Source: Bacteroidetes bacterium UBA7674
GTDB taxonomy: Bacteria; Bacteroidota; Bacteroidia; Chitinophagales; Chitinophagaceae
Direction: 5' to 3'
Assembly (NCBI GenBank): GCA_002483105.1
Contig: DLHG01000015.1
Coordinates: 256,197-320,196 of the forward strand
Length of the DNA: 64,000 nucleotides
The translations under genes and the position numbers were made by a program. Of this stretch, positions 16,413 to 24,573 are shown piece after piece. How positions within the stretch are numbered: the first letter of the stretch is position 1; each line of letters opens with the position of its first letter. Under the pieces are notes generated by a model. That model did no database searches. It was not told the origin of the DNA and saw only the letters and a list, made by a program, of their open reading frames with translations.

Positions 16413-16465
16413 ACGAAACATAAATCATATAGCGATTTTTACTCATTATCTGCTTGTGTTTGGAC

Positions 16466-16497
16466 GAGATTGCTTCGTTCCTCGCAATGACGCGAGG
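16466..16497. repeat. Intergenic repeat with cgcaatgacg core
   Basis: Contains gattgcttcgttcctcgc followed by aatgacgcgagg, with an internal ctcgc/gcgag stem. An 11-base part (tcgcaatgacg) recurs at 19410-19420. I have seen this kind of sequence between genes in many bacterial genomes; its origin is not evident here. Confidence 0.5.
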
Positions 16498-16585
16498 AGT
16501 TGTGTAGTGGTTTGAGGGCATTTACGCCTTTTTTGCTTGTACCACCACATTTTGCTAATTTAGCAACCCGCAAACACGGTATTCG

Positions 16586-17836
16586 ATGATAGAAATTAAA
16601 GTTCCCACCGTTGGTGAGTCAATCAGTGAAGTAACACTGGTAAAATGGCTGAAAAAAGACGGAGAATGGGTAGAACGAGACGAGATATTATGTGAACTGG
16701 AATCAGAAAAGGCAACCTTTGAGCTGAATGCTGAACAGGCGGGTATCCTGCACCCTGTGGCAGAGGAAGGCGCTACGCTGAACATTGGCGACCTTGCATG
16801 TAAGATAGACGACAAGGCCGAACGCCCTGCCGGAGCTACCCCTGCTGCCGAAGAACCTAAGAAAGAAGAAGCGCCAGCCGATAAAGGCGGAAAGAAAGCT
16901 GATGCAGCTCCTGCGAAGACCGCGGCGCCAGCAACCGCGGCACCAACTGCCGAGGTGAATGCCACACCGGTAGCCAAAGCCATAATGGGTGATAAGCAAG
17001 TGAAAGCCGATGCTGTAAAAGGCAGCGGTCCGCAAGGAAGGATATTGAAGAATGACGTGCTTGATGCACTGAACAACCCGGGCCGCAAGAGCGGTGCGGA
17101 AGCATTCAGCCGCAATGATAAGCGCGAGAAAATGACCAACCTGCGCAAAACAGTAAGCCGTAGACTGGTAGAAGCTAAGAATACTACAGCGATGCTCACT
17201 ACGTTCAACGAAGTTGACATGGGCCGCATTATGGATGTGCGTAAGCTGTACAAAGACAAATTCAAAGAACTACATGGTGTTAACCTGGGCTTCATGTCCT
17301 TCTTCACTAAGGCTTGTTGCATAGCACTGGGCGAGTGGAGAGCGGTGAACGCTTATATAGATGGTGAAGAAATAGTTTACCACGACTATTGTGACATCTC
17401 GATAGCTGTATCGGCACCTAAGGGGCTTGTAGTACCTGTTATCCGCAATGCGGAGAGCCTTGGCATGGCAGAGATAGAAGCGGAGATAGTGAAGCTGGCT
17501 ACAAAGGCACGCGATAACAAACTGAGCATGGAAGAAATGACCGGCGGTACCTTTACCATTACCAATGGTGGTGTATTCGGGTCGTTAATGTCAACTCCGA
17601 TAATCAATATACCACAGTCGGCTATACTGGGTATGCACAAGATACAAGACAGGGCGATGGTGATAGACGGCGAAATAAAAGTACGCCCGATGATGTACCT
17701 GGCACTGAGCTACGATCACCGTATCATTGACGGACGTGAGTCTGTTGGCTTCCTGGTGAGAGTGAAAGAGCTGTTGGAAAATCCTGAGCTGCTTTTGATA
17801 GGGCAAGATCCGGTGAAGGCATTACTGGAATTGTAA
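16586..17836 (+). CDS. odhB: 2-oxoglutarate dehydrogenase E2 (dihydrolipoyl succinyltransferase)
   Basis: Core enzyme of the 2-oxoglutarate dehydrogenase complex in the TCA cycle, 416 residues, cytosolic. Domains in order: N-terminal lipoyl domain with the modified Lys42 in the LESEKA motif; an Ala/Pro/Lys-rich hinge (about 80-120); the E3-binding domain (VAKAIMGDKQV...GPQGRILKNDVL); and the catalytic domain ending in SYDHRIIDGRE with His378 and Asp382. It could be called another E2, but the PTVGESISEV opening is typical of succinyltransferases. The E1 gene (sucA/odhA) is not adjacent. A terminator lies about 50 bases downstream. Confidence 0.92.
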   Translation: MIEIKVPTVGESISEVTLVKWLKKDGEWVERDEILCELESEKATFELNAEQAGILHPVAEEGATLNIGDLACKIDDKAERPAGATPAAEEPKKEEAPADKGGKKADAAPAKTAAPATAAPTAEVNATPVAKAIMGDKQVKADAVKGSGPQGRILKNDVLDALNNPGRKSGAEAFSRNDKREKMTNLRKTVSRRLVEAKNTTAMLTTFNEVDMGRIMDVRKLYKDKFKELHGVNLGFMSFFTKACCIALGEWRAVNAYIDGEEIVYHDYCDISIAVSAPKGLVVPVIRNAESLGMAEIEAEIVKLATKARDNKLSMEEMTGGTFTITNGGVFGSLMSTPIINIPQSAILGMHKIQDRAMVIDGEIKVRPMMYLALSYDHRIIDGRESVGFLVRVKELLENPELLLIGQDPVKALLEL

Positions 17837-17860
17837 GCCCCCTAACCCCCTAAAGGGGGA
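17834..17860 (+). repeat. 27-base stop-codon-abutting repeat, copy 1
   Basis: A taagccccctaaccccctaa-type element that ends in aaggggga and starts on the TAA stop codon of odhB. An identical inverted copy lies at 53902-53928. The ccccctaaaggggg part can form a short stem. Confidence 0.85.
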
Positions 17861-17883
17861 ACAAGGAGAGCAAATATATTTGA

Positions 17884-17916
17884 GGTTGATAAGTGTTAAA
17901 CTTGTCAACCTTTTTT
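17884..17916 (+). terminator. Rho-independent terminator of odhB
   Basis: Stem ggttgataag / cttgtcaacc (one G-T pair) with a short loop and a T6 run at 17911-17916. From 17917 to 18043 there is only an accacaaag-type repeat and A/T-rich imperfect repeats (ttttgaatttt twice). Confidence 0.75.
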
Positions 17917-18043
17917 ATGAACCACAAAGCACGCAAAGGCGGCGCAAAGAATGGCAAAGCCATATTGGTTAAAAGCTAAAGGACTACCTTTACGCTTCGA
18001 GTCAATTCACTTTTGAATTTTGGCTTTTGAATTTTGACTTCCC

Positions 18044-19153
18044 TTGAGATACATCTGGCAACATATAAAGACCATCATTGACACCTATACCGGTGAAGTA
18101 CCACTGACGCATTTCCTGAAGGCTTACCTGAAGCTGCAGCCTAAGTTGGGTAGTCGTGATAGGCGAATACTTAACGAGATGACCTATAGCTGGTATCGTG
18201 TGAGCAAGGGATTGAGTGTATCGTTGGAGTTTGAAGAGAAGATGCGTCATTGTTTGAAGATCTGCGGCGCTTCTTCGAAGCATATACAAACGTTTATGCC
18301 TGTGGAATTCGGTGAGCCACAGGTGTTTCATATTGACCAGTTATTCGACAACGACTTTGCTTTTTCAGAAGGCATCAGGAGAGAAGAATGGCTGGATAGT
18401 ATGCTGACACAACCACGCCTGTTCATCAGGATAAGAAAGGACAAACAGAAGATCGTTGACTTGCTGAACGAGCATGAGATAGAGCATGAATTCATGACCG
18501 ATACTTGTCTTTCTTTACCCAATGGTGCGGCCATAGACAAGATACTACCTGAAGATAGCTATGTGGTTCAGGATGCATCATCGCAATACACGGGTACATT
18601 CTTTAAACCTAAGAAAGGTGAAAGCTGGTGGGATGCCTGCTCAGGGGCGGGAGGGAAAGCGCTGCTGGTGAAAGACCTGCAACCGGATATAAAGCTAACA
18701 GTATCGGACAAGCGTGATACCATCCTGCACAACCTGCATAAACGTTTCAAACTATATAAGCACAATCCTCCAGCATCGCATGTAGTAGATGTATCGGATA
18801 AAAAGCAACTGGCCAATAGCATTGGCAGGCAGCGGTATGATCATATCATTTGTGATGTACCCTGTACCGGTTCGGGTACATGGGCGCGTACGCCGGAGCA
18901 GTTGTATTATTTTGACAAAGCGATCTTAGCGACATTGCCTGCGTTGCAGAAAGCGATAGCAGTGAATGCATCTGCTTATTTGAATCCCGGTGGTAAACTA
19001 TTTTATATTACCTGCTCGGTGCTGGCTGTAGAGAATGAAGAAGTGGTGAAAGGAATACTATCAGAAACAGGATTGAAGCTGGAGCACCAGGAGCTTATTA
19101 ATGGTATAGGCAAGCATGCTGATAGTATGTTTGTGACGGTGTTTGGGAATTAG
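18044..19153 (+). CDS. RsmB/NOP-family RNA cytosine-C5 methyltransferase
   Basis: SAM-dependent methyltransferase of 369 residues that forms m5C in rRNA or tRNA (family knowledge; target not known). A helical N-terminal RNA-binding region (about 1-140) is followed by the Rossmann domain with WWDACSGAGGK (SAM loop), DHIICDVPCTGSG (motif IV with the releasing Cys) and YITCSV (motif VI with the catalytic Cys). Both cysteines are present, so it should be active. The start is TTG: an in-frame stop lies two codons upstream and the next Met would be residue 47. It stands alone, with repeat-rich gaps on both sides. Confidence 0.85.
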   Translation: MRYIWQHIKTIIDTYTGEVPLTHFLKAYLKLQPKLGSRDRRILNEMTYSWYRVSKGLSVSLEFEEKMRHCLKICGASSKHIQTFMPVEFGEPQVFHIDQLFDNDFAFSEGIRREEWLDSMLTQPRLFIRIRKDKQKIVDLLNEHEIEHEFMTDTCLSLPNGAAIDKILPEDSYVVQDASSQYTGTFFKPKKGESWWDACSGAGGKALLVKDLQPDIKLTVSDKRDTILHNLHKRFKLYKHNPPASHVVDVSDKKQLANSIGRQRYDHIICDVPCTGSGTWARTPEQLYYFDKAILATLPALQKAIAVNASAYLNPGGKLFYITCSVLAVENEEVVKGILSETGLKLEHQELINGIGKHADSMFVTVFGN

Positions 19154-19452
19154 TTGATTAGTTAACTAGTTGAATGGTTGATTTAGGCAAGTGATAGTTG
19201 CTCTATCGGGCTTCGGAATAAATGCTACCGGACGGAGTCCTGCGTTTTATTTGTTTGATCTAAGTGACGCTTCGCTTAACACTTATACCAGTGTTGGACT
19301 TTCTTAGTGCAAGCAGACACACCCCTATCCCTCTCAAGAGGGGACTTGTTTCGCAGCTATTGTTTGTACGCTTTTAGCTAATCCTCAACAACCCTTCGAC
19401 AAACTCAGGTCGCAATGACGGGAGCGTACGCTCAAAAATGGATTAGGTAAGA
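19154..19452. other. Gap of 299 bases with intergenic repeat remnants
   Basis: No gene seen. It holds ttagttgattagttaact-like low-complexity sequence just after the methyltransferase stop, a stem of the cccct...agagggga kind (19322-19344), and a ccttcgacaaactcaggtcg run followed by caatgacggg (19393-19422). Confidence 0.6.
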
Positions 19453-21159
19453 CTAATTGATCTTTACTGCTTTGATAGAAACAGCCTTGTTGCCGGAAGC
19501 CACCTTTAAGAAGTAGATGCCGGGTGCAAGGCCATCGGGAACTGCAACAGGTGTGCTGCGAATGCCTGAATCTACTTTCTGTGTATTGTTCAGTAATACT
19601 CTTCCGCTGACATCTGTAAGTGAATAAGTAACATCACCGGAAATAGTAAGGTCTGTCCAAAGGGTAATTTTGTCGGTTATAGGATTAGGTGCTATTGTAG
19701 CCCAGCTATCCATTTTATTTACCGTTACAGGTATATTCAGGATATTGGCCGCCAACTGGAAGTTGGGTATGCCATAACCCAATTGTATGCCCGGATTTGT
19801 ATGTACGTGTGCGCTTGTATCAATCGCTGCTCTGAGCATACGAGGCGTTGCCCCGGGATAAGCCTGCCAGAGGCATGCAGCCCAACCTGCGATCTGTGGC
19901 GTAGAGAAAGAAGTACCTGAACTTGTAGTATAGCTATTTGAGGGTGCGAGTACATTAGCCGGGCCACCTTGTGTGCATACATCGGGTTTTATCGTACCTG
20001 CAAAGTTTGGACCGTGCCCGCTTTGAGACCAGGGATTACCTGCGGCATTTACTGCACCCACTGTTAATGCACTGTCAGCATCACCGGGCGTGAGTAATCC
20101 ACCGGCACCTTCATTACCTGCGGTAGCTACATAAAGAATGCCTTTTGAAGTGGCCAGGTTAGCCGCTTTTGCCACTATGGTTGTTTTGCCATCAAGGTCA
20201 GACTGTGGTATATCATTAAAAGGATTGTCGAAAGTATTGTAGCCTGAAGATTGTGAGATGATATCCGCACCGAGACTATCGGCACGCTCTATACCTGCTA
20301 CTACGTTCTGCATTTCTACCGGTTGCTCTGAGCTGAGGTTCTCAGTGATGTACAAAGCGAATTCGGCGTTAGGTGCTGTACCAACATAGTCTCCCGGAGC
20401 ATTTGCCGCAATAGTACCTAGTACCGACGCGCCATGTCCTGAACCAATGTCGTAGATGTAGTTGGTATCGAGTACAAAGTTGTGTGTTTCCAGTATGCGG
20501 TTTTGCATATTAAGGCTGTCAAAACCCTCATGAAGCGGAACGAAACTAAAGCCATCGTCCAGCACAGCTATCAGCATACCCTGGCCTTTATAGCCCTGGT
20601 CGTGCAAGTAGTCACCATTCACCATAGTTGTCTGATCCCAACTGTTCCCGTAGTATAATGGTGAGCCTGTGCTTTTCGCTTGAATAGCGGATGTAGTGCT
20701 TTTAGCAGAAGGTTTTGCCAATGGTGCATGCAACACCGGTTGTGCTATGTTATTATTATTAGCCAGCCTGTTGTGTAAGCCCAATGCATAATAACCTACG
20801 TAGTTTACACCACTTACATAAGGCAGTGCCTGAACGGCAGCAATATTTGCCTGGCTTGGGATTAAGATGACGATAGAATTGAACCAACGAGACTTAACGT
20901 GCAGAATACCATTGGAAGCAGTAAGCGTACCCTGAATGTATGTATCAAGAACAGGTAAGTCGGTACTATCTACGGCGATGCCCTGCGTAGTACGCCTGTC
21001 TATCGCTCTCTGTGAGAGATAGGCTATTGGATTGCTTAAAGTATAAGGAGTATTGTTCTTGTCGGTAAAGGAAACGACATAAGCATATTGCTGTTGTGCT
21101 TTTATTTCAGAAACACATAAAACAATTAATAGGGCCGATATAATTCCTTTCCAACTCAT
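19453..21159 (-). CDS. T9SS-exported S8-family subtilisin-like serine peptidase
   Basis: Secreted peptidase of 568 residues. Signal peptide MSWKGIISALLIVLCVSEIKAQ is followed by a propeptide-like region to about 170, then the S8 catalytic domain with Asp201 (IAVLDDGF), His242 (GSGHGAS), the oxyanion Asn349 (ATAGNEG) and Ser417 (SSGTSFSTPQ). The last 80 residues form a type IX sorting domain (TIAPNPITDKITL ... GIYFLKVASG). The triad is complete, so it should be an active surface or secreted protease. ATG is preferred; a GTG two codons upstream would overlap the stop of the preceding lipoprotein gene by one base. The two genes are almost certainly cotranscribed. Confidence 0.9.
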   Translation of the reverse strand: MSWKGIISALLIVLCVSEIKAQQQYAYVVSFTDKNNTPYTLSNPIAYLSQRAIDRRTTQGIAVDSTDLPVLDTYIQGTLTASNGILHVKSRWFNSIVILIPSQANIAAVQALPYVSGVNYVGYYALGLHNRLANNNNIAQPVLHAPLAKPSAKSTTSAIQAKSTGSPLYYGNSWDQTTMVNGDYLHDQGYKGQGMLIAVLDDGFSFVPLHEGFDSLNMQNRILETHNFVLDTNYIYDIGSGHGASVLGTIAANAPGDYVGTAPNAEFALYITENLSSEQPVEMQNVVAGIERADSLGADIISQSSGYNTFDNPFNDIPQSDLDGKTTIVAKAANLATSKGILYVATAGNEGAGGLLTPGDADSALTVGAVNAAGNPWSQSGHGPNFAGTIKPDVCTQGGPANVLAPSNSYTTSSGTSFSTPQIAGWAACLWQAYPGATPRMLRAAIDTSAHVHTNPGIQLGYGIPNFQLAANILNIPVTVNKMDSWATIAPNPITDKITLWTDLTISGDVTYSLTDVSGRVLLNNTQKVDSGIRSTPVAVPDGLAPGIYFLKVASGNKAVSIKAVKIN

Positions 21160-21164
21160 ATGCA

Positions 21165-21896
21165 CTAATTATGGTCGATAGCGCGCATGGTTACAGTGTA
21201 ACCTTCTCTGCAGCTACCCGGCTGGCGATCCCAGTTCGTCACCTCCCTGTACACCATACCAATATTATACCCATACACTTCCTGACTAAACGTCCTGTCG
21301 GCATAAGAAGAAGTAGTATCAGCATCATTATAGTTAATACCATCATTTACATGGTTAACTGTAACGGTTTTGTCGTAAGTAGCGAGGCCGTTGAAGTAAG
21401 ACTTCCCGGTATTTGAATACAGGTATTGCCAGTTCAGATAGTCCATATTATCCGCATCACCGGCAGGTATGTATGTGTTACCCTTCCAGGTAATACCATC
21501 CTTAACAGGGAAAACCATCTTGATGAACCTGTAATTGCTTTCCACCACTTCCACACTGGCAGGATTAAGAGTAGCATATACCACTTTGTAAGGGGTCCAT
21601 GCCATGGTATCTTCCATACGTGCGTGAACATCTATCCTGTAAGAAAGCCTTTCCTGGTCGTCCCTGAAAGTATCAGCTACCGTGTACATCATGTAGCGGT
21701 GACTAAAGCGCGTATTATTGGCACAATCGAAGCTGGACCAAATGGTAGAGTCAACCCTATAGGTGACAAATCTGCCTATCTCCAAAGGGAAATACTCGTT
21801 ACTAATGTTAACAGTAGTATCAACTTTTCTTTTGCAGGAGAACAAACTTGTTGTTGCGATAATTCCGAGCACTAAAAAGGGTAATATCCTTTTCAT
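21165..21896 (-). CDS. Putative lipoprotein upstream of the S8 peptidase
   Basis: A 243-residue protein with a lipoprotein signal (MKRILPFLVLGIIATTSLFSC, lipobox SLFSC, then KRK). Function not recognised. The mature part is beta-rich: the N-terminal YFPLEIGRFVTYRVDSTIW is typical of periplasmic or outer-membrane beta-sandwich lipoproteins, and it ends with VTMRAID. It starts at ATG 21896, and its stop abuts the start of the subtilase gene (5-base spacing to the chosen ATG), so the two are one operon. It could help secrete, hold or restrain the protease, but there is no direct evidence. Confidence 0.8.
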   Translation of the reverse strand: MKRILPFLVLGIIATTSLFSCKRKVDTTVNISNEYFPLEIGRFVTYRVDSTIWSSFDCANNTRFSHRYMMYTVADTFRDDQERLSYRIDVHARMEDTMAWTPYKVVYATLNPASVEVVESNYRFIKMVFPVKDGITWKGNTYIPAGDADNMDYLNWQYLYSNTGKSYFNGLATYDKTVTVNHVNDGINYNDADTTSSYADRTFSQEVYGYNIGMVYREVTNWDRQPGSCREGYTVTMRAIDHN

Positions 21897-21977
21897 AAAT
21901 ACCAAATGACAGATGTTTCCGTAAATATAAAGAAAGAAACTAAAACTGCATAGTATTAATTGTCACAAAAGGCTGGT

Positions 21978-23072
21978 TTATATAGCCATTCTGATAATAC
22001 CACCGGCTATCACATCGTCGCCCTCGTAGAATACAGCAGACTGGCCGGGGGCAATACTATTGACGGCATGGTTGAAGTTTACCCTTACCATATCACCTTC
22101 AGGTGTAATAACACTTTCGGTGCCGGCGTCCTTGTAGCGTATCTTGGTAACCGCTTCCATTTCAGCAGTTATGTTATCGTATTTTATCATATTCAAGCCG
22201 CTCACCAGCATACTGGCTTGCTTCAGCTCTTCTGATTCGCCGAGTACAACTGTATTAGTTTCAGGGATAATACGTGTTACGAACATGGGTTTGCCCATGG
22301 CTATTTCCAACCCTTTGCGTTGCCCGATGGTATAGAACGGGTATCCGCGGTGCTTGCCTATTACTTTCCCATCGGCGAGAATGAAGTCGCCACCATCCAC
22401 TTGCTCTTCGAGGGTAGGTATCTGGCGTTTCAGGAAGCCACGGTAGTCGTTATCGGGCACAAAGCATATTTCATAGCTTTCAGCCTTCTTCGATAGCTCA
22501 GCATAGCCCATATCATAGGCTAGTTGGCGTACTTCGGTCTTCAGCATATCCCCCAGGGGGTAGATACTGCGGCTGAGGCAGTCTTGTCCCAAGCCCCAAA
22601 GCACATAGCTCTGGTCTTTGGTCAGATCGCGAGCCTTAGAGATGACGTGACGGCCATTTTCCTCCCTCACCTTTACATAGTGCCCGGTTGCGATAAACTC
22701 ACAATCAAGGGCATCTGCGCGCTTGAGGAGGGCAGACCATTTTATGTGTGTATTGCAAAGTACACAAGGGTTAGGTGTACGCCCGGCCATGTATTCCTCT
22801 ACGAAATTATTGATGACATGGTCACCGAACTCTTCACGAATATCTAATATATAATGTGGAAAACCGTGCTCAACAGCTGCCTGGCGCGCATCATTGAAGG
22901 AATCGAGGTTGCAGCAACCTGTTTCTTTCTTACCACCGCCCGAGGAGGCGTAGTCCCACGTCTTCATGGTAATACCGATCACCTCATAGCCTTGCTCATG
23001 CAGCATCAGGGCCGATACAGTGCTATCTATACCGCCGCTCATGGCTACCAATACCTTACCTTTCTTACTCAT
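21978..23072 (-). CDS. mnmA: tRNA 2-thiouridine(34) synthase MnmA
   Basis: Cytosolic enzyme of 364 residues that thiolates U34 of Glu, Gln and Lys tRNAs, taking sulfur from a cysteine desulfurase relay. The ATP-pyrophosphatase loop SGGIDST lies at residues 12-18. The two catalytic cysteines are in NPCVLCN and YEICFVPD, with a GCC pair near residue 57. ATG at 23072 was chosen because it follows a consensus promoter element by 18 bases and gives the usual MSKKGKVLVAMSGGID start; a longer frame upstream has no family resemblance. Monocistronic. Confidence 0.95.
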   Translation of the reverse strand: MSKKGKVLVAMSGGIDSTVSALMLHEQGYEVIGITMKTWDYASSGGGKKETGCCNLDSFNDARQAAVEHGFPHYILDIREEFGDHVINNFVEEYMAGRTPNPCVLCNTHIKWSALLKRADALDCEFIATGHYVKVREENGRHVISKARDLTKDQSYVLWGLGQDCLSRSIYPLGDMLKTEVRQLAYDMGYAELSKKAESYEICFVPDNDYRGFLKRQIPTLEEQVDGGDFILADGKVIGKHRGYPFYTIGQRKGLEIAMGKPMFVTRIIPETNTVVLGESEELKQASMLVSGLNMIKYDNITAEMEAVTKIRYKDAGTESVITPEGDMVRVNFNHAVNSIAPGQSAVFYEGDDVIAGGIIRMAI

Positions 23073-23090
23073 ATCAGAATTTGGGAAGGG

Positions 23091-23098
23091 CAAAGGTA
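23091..23098 (-). promoter_or_regulatory. -7 promoter element (TACCTTTG) for mnmA
   Basis: Exact TAnnTTTG match on the minus strand, 18 bases before the mnmA ATG. Confidence 0.65.
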
Positions 23099-23199
23099 CG
23101 GAAATATCGGGCGTGGCAGCGGCTTCGGGCTTGCAGGAGGGATAGATGGTATTTATAGGGGCATTTCTCTTCACTTGCGACTACCTCATGTCATCTTTA

Positions 23200-23355
23200 C
23201 TTTTCTTTTGCTCCGCTCCCGATATGCATCGGGACAGGCGCCAGAAAAGTAACAAAAGAAAAGGCGGCCCTACGCACATGCGGCTCCGCCGGGCTCGGGG
23301 GCCAGCGCTGCGTGTTATGTTGCGTTTCGCAGTTCTCTACTGACCTGTGCGCTGG
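23200..23355. repeat. Compound inverted-repeat element in the mnmA-aroB gap
   Basis: Nested inverted repeats in the 460-base divergent gap. cttttcttttg (23200-23210) is matched by caaaagaaaag (23253-23263) around an inner tcccgat/atcggga stem (23217-23234). A second pair follows, ccagcgc (23302-23308) with gcgctgg (23349-23355). It is G+C-rich compared with the rest of the gap. No coding frame is convincing, and the remaining gap holds only the mnmA and aroB promoters. Confidence 0.65.
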
Positions 23356-23515
23356 TTTTCTGACCAAGCCGGAGATCCACTTTCAGCATGATCAAGATTT
23401 CTTAGCTTCAAATCACTACTCAGATTCCTTCTGGCAGAAAAAGGCGCAGTCTAATTCCTAAGCTATTGCAGATCTCTTCACCTTGTTGGCAGGTAACAAA
23501 CGAGAACGAGTTTGG

Positions 23516-23523
23516 TATATTTG
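23516..23523 (+). promoter_or_regulatory. -7 promoter element (TATATTTG) for the aro operon
   Basis: Exact TAnnTTTG match that ends nine bases before the aroB ATG at 23533; a TTTG lies just upstream and may be by chance. Confidence 0.6.
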
Positions 23524-23532
23524 TGTAACCAT

Positions 23533-24573
23533 ATGCAGTATTCACTCACATTCCCGTCGGGGACGGTAAAATATATCCTTCACCTGCGTTTTGCGGAGAT
23601 GAAACAATTTATTGAGCCGGAGCACAGCATTTTACTGGTGGACTGTAAGGTGGCGGAACTGTATGCAGACTCGTTTAAGGGTTACCGAACAATACTGGTG
23701 GAAGCTGATGAGCATCGCAAGAGTTGGGAACAGGTGGAGAACATCTGCGAACAACTGCTGAGTATGGGGGCCGACAGGGGCACTACTTTGATCGGTGTTG
23801 GTGGCGGTATTGTTACAGACCTTACGGGTTTCGTGGCTTCGGTGTATATGAGAGGAGTAGCATTTGGCTTTGTACCCACTACCCTGCTGGGTATGTGCGA
23901 TGCTGCTATAGGTGGTAAGAATGGTGTGAACCTGGGCCTGCAGAAAAATCTACTGGGTATCATCCGTCAGCCATCATTTATTTTTTATGATGCTGCATTC
24001 CTGAAAACATTATCTGCCACAGAATGGAGTAACGGTTTTGCGGAAGTAATAAAATATGCCTGCCTGTTTGATATTGCTTTGTTTGATGAACTGGAAAAGA
24101 ACAGTGTTGAATATTATCAGAATAATGATGAAGCGCTACAGCTACTCATAGAGCGATGTGTGGATCACAAGAATAATGTAGTCCTGGCCGATGAACAGGA
24201 AAGTGGCAAAAGGAAGTTGCTGAACTTCGGGCATACTGCAGGACATGCGATAGAGACATTGTATGAAATGCCGCATGGATTTGCAGTGTCGGTGGGGATG
24301 GTGATAGCATGTAAGATATCAGAGAAAGAAACCAAGCTGAATGCTGAGGTAACCGACAGAGTGAAAAAACTATTGGAACAATATGGCTTGCCCACATCTG
24401 CAGAAATGGAAACAAAAAAGGTGATGGAAGTTTTAGCAATGGACAAGAAAAAAAATAGTGAGGGCATCAGCTATATACTGCTGAAGAATATAGGTGAGGC
24501 TGAAATAAAAACTCTATCACCCGACCAGATAAGAAATGGTCTTGAAACTTACTCACATGCAGGTAGTCGTTAG
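23533..24573 (+). CDS. aroB: 3-dehydroquinate synthase
   Basis: Second step of the shikimate pathway: it converts DAHP to 3-dehydroquinate, using NAD and a divalent metal. The 346-residue protein carries GVGGGIVTDLTGF (NAD binding), PTTLLGMCDAAIGGKNGVN and NGFAEVIKYA, with metal-binding residues in the latter and in NFGHTAGHAIE. ATG at 23533 is preferred; an upstream TTG sits inside the promoter element. It is the first gene of aroB-aroA-aroC, and its 3' end overlaps the aroA start by 17 bases. Confidence 0.95.
   Translation: MQYSLTFPSGTVKYILHLRFAEMKQFIEPEHSILLVDCKVAELYADSFKGYRTILVEADEHRKSWEQVENICEQLLSMGADRGTTLIGVGGGIVTDLTGFVASVYMRGVAFGFVPTTLLGMCDAAIGGKNGVNLGLQKNLLGIIRQPSFIFYDAAFLKTLSATEWSNGFAEVIKYACLFDIALFDELEKNSVEYYQNNDEALQLLIERCVDHKNNVVLADEQESGKRKLLNFGHTAGHAIETLYEMPHGFAVSVGMVIACKISEKETKLNAEVTDRVKKLLEQYGLPTSAEMETKKVMEVLAMDKKKNSEGISYILLKNIGEAEIKTLSPDQIRNGLETYSHAGSR

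Noticed and set aside
16555..17322. Long minus-strand frame of 255 codons through odhB
   Set aside because: It is antisense to a gene with clear lipoyl and catalytic motifs and is made of low-complexity Ser/Ala/Leu runs.
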